Part shown: positions 63,285 through 64,000 of the stretch, in pieces
Layout of the letters: each line of letters opens with the position of its first letter
Position numbering within the stretch: the first letter of the stretch is position 1
DNA from: Polynucleobacter sp. 31A-FELB
Lineage (GTDB): Bacteria > Pseudomonadota > Gammaproteobacteria > Burkholderiales > Burkholderiaceae
NCBI RefSeq assembly: GCF_018882405.1
Contig: NZ_JACVOO010000007.1
Coordinates: 1-64,000 of the forward strand
DNA length: 64,000 nucleotides
Direction of reading: 5' to 3'
The notes under the pieces: generated by a model
The model's database searches: none
What the model saw: only the letters and a program-made list of their open reading frames with translations
What the model was told of the DNA's origin: nothing
Translations under genes and position numbers: made by a program

Positions 63285-63995
63285 ATGGACGCACCAAGAC
63301 GTCACCATCGTTATTACGACCTGATATTGACAGCCTTTGTCGTAGTCCTGCTGTGCTCCAACTTTATCGGCGCCGGTAAGGCTGCATCTTTAGAGCTTCC
63401 ATATTTTGGCAATGTGACCTTTGGGGCTGGGATTCTCTTTTTCCCGATTGCCTATTTCTTTGGCGACATTTTGACCGAAGTGTATGGCTATGCCTATGAT
63501 CGCCGAGCGGTTTGGGCTGGTTTTGCGGCTCTTGCATTTGCCGCCATCATGGCTCAACTCGTCATTGCCTTGCCTGTAGCGCCTGGATCCTATATGGCTA
63601 ATTACCAACAGGGCATGGAAACAGTATTTGGTAACTCGTGGCGAGTTGCCCTTGCCTCCATGATTGCGTTCTGGTGCGGTAGTTTTGTTAATAGCTACAC
63701 CTTGGCCAAAATGAAAATTCTGACCCAAGGCCGCTACCTTTGGATGCGTACGATCGGGTCTACAGCCAGCGGGGAACTCGTGGATTCATCCTTGTTCTAT
63801 ATGCTGGCTTTTTACGGGCTCTGGCCACTTAATGAGGTCTTGGCTGTCGCAGCCTCTCAATATGTCCTCAAGACCGCCTGGGAGGTTCTAGCGACCCCTT
63901 TAACGTACTGGGTAGTGGGTTTTCTGAAGCGCAGGGAAAATCAGGATCACTATGACGTTCATACCGATTTCACGCCATTTAAGCTAAAAGTCTAA
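63285..63995 (+). CDS. yhhQ: Queuosine precursor transporter (YhhQ/DUF165 family)
   Basis: A 236-residue inner-membrane protein with six helices, importing preQ0/preQ1 for queuosine synthesis. The family block FPIAYFFGDILTEVYGYAYD (about 55-74) and the middle FWCGSFVNSYTLAKMKILTQ are intact. The 95-base gap from the divergent gcdH holds no clear promoter. TAA at 63993-63995 ends just before the window edge, so the gene is complete. Confidence 0.93.
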   Translation: MDAPRRHHRYYDLILTAFVVVLLCSNFIGAGKAASLELPYFGNVTFGAGILFFPIAYFFGDILTEVYGYAYDRRAVWAGFAALAFAAIMAQLVIALPVAPGSYMANYQQGMETVFGNSWRVALASMIAFWCGSFVNSYTLAKMKILTQGRYLWMRTIGSTASGELVDSSLFYMLAFYGLWPLNEVLAVAASQYVLKTAWEVLATPLTYWVVGFLKRRENQDHYDVHTDFTPFKLKV

Positions 63996-64000
63996 TTTAC

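Noticed and set aside
1..64000. CRISPR arrays, tRNA or rRNA genes
   Set aside because: No regular spaced repeats were seen, and intergenic gaps are too short and lack tRNA-type arms; a covariance-model scan would be decisive.

Overview
The window reads as a chromosomal segment of a betaproteobacterium of the Burkholderiaceae, most like a freshwater Polynucleobacter-type genome. The evidence is gene order: leuC-entericidin-leuD-leuB-asd-fimV-truA-trpF-trpB-trpA-accD-folC-SPOR-cvpA-purF-metZ and gntR-sdhCDAB-sdhE-gltA are typical Burkholderiales arrangements. A phasin, a DUF2863 protein, a fused PabB-PabC and short intergenic gaps also fit. The genus call is inference from layout and protein character, not from a database search. 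I saw no tRNA, rRNA, CRISPR array or replication origin, and no gene-free stretch longer than about 210 bases.

Layout. Bases 1-127 are the right end of an IS3-family insertion sequence: the last 31 codons of its transposase plus the terminal inverted repeat. Bases 192-16917 are housekeeping and accessory metabolism: phasin, EamA exporter, PbpG endopeptidase, IclR regulator, a minus-strand run (pabBC, Nudix, aat, bpt, pyrD), cyclophilin, DsbA-like isomerase, rarA, DUF3429, 3-hydroxybutyryl-CoA dehydrogenase, GST, methionine-type aminotransferase, yaaA and DUF2863. Bases 17-24.4 kb hold TCA-cycle genes: mdh with a divergent GntR regulator, sdhCDABE and gltA. Bases 24.4-40.4 kb form a long plus-strand run for leucine, aspartate-family, tryptophan, fatty-acid, folate, purine and methionine synthesis.

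From 41.1 to 60.5 kb lies a sulfur-oxidation island. Its core is arsR-soxCDYZAXB, a complete thiosulfate-oxidising Sox set including the molybdenum-containing SoxCD. Around it are a Tat-exported HiPIP, two periplasmic rhodaneses, a periplasmic DsrE-like protein, a metallo-beta-lactamase-fold hydrolase, a small cytochrome c, a DUF442/TIGR01244 sulfurtransferase-like protein, and three YeeE/YedE-type transporters (two split into gene pairs, one fused). modBC, needed to supply molybdenum to SoxC, runs divergently from arsR. No soxV, soxW or modA is present here.

The least explained part is 43.0-46.4 kb. There a split YeeE/YedE pair is followed by a tiny secreted protein with four NPCGP repeats, a histidine-rich protein, a two-domain rhodanese and a DUF2892 membrane protein. 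I propose this as a sulfane-sulfur (or metal) handling module. A good promoter in front of it is overlapped by a perfect AT-rich palindrome. Palindromes of the form ATGC-N8-GCAT with an aligned TATA core occur both in front of arsR and between the HiPIP gene and the first rhodanese, suggesting one ArsR-controlled regulon.

The window closes with a thioesterase, tRNA 2-selenouridine synthase (mnmH), glutaryl-CoA dehydrogenase on the minus strand, and a queuosine-precursor transporter (yhhQ).
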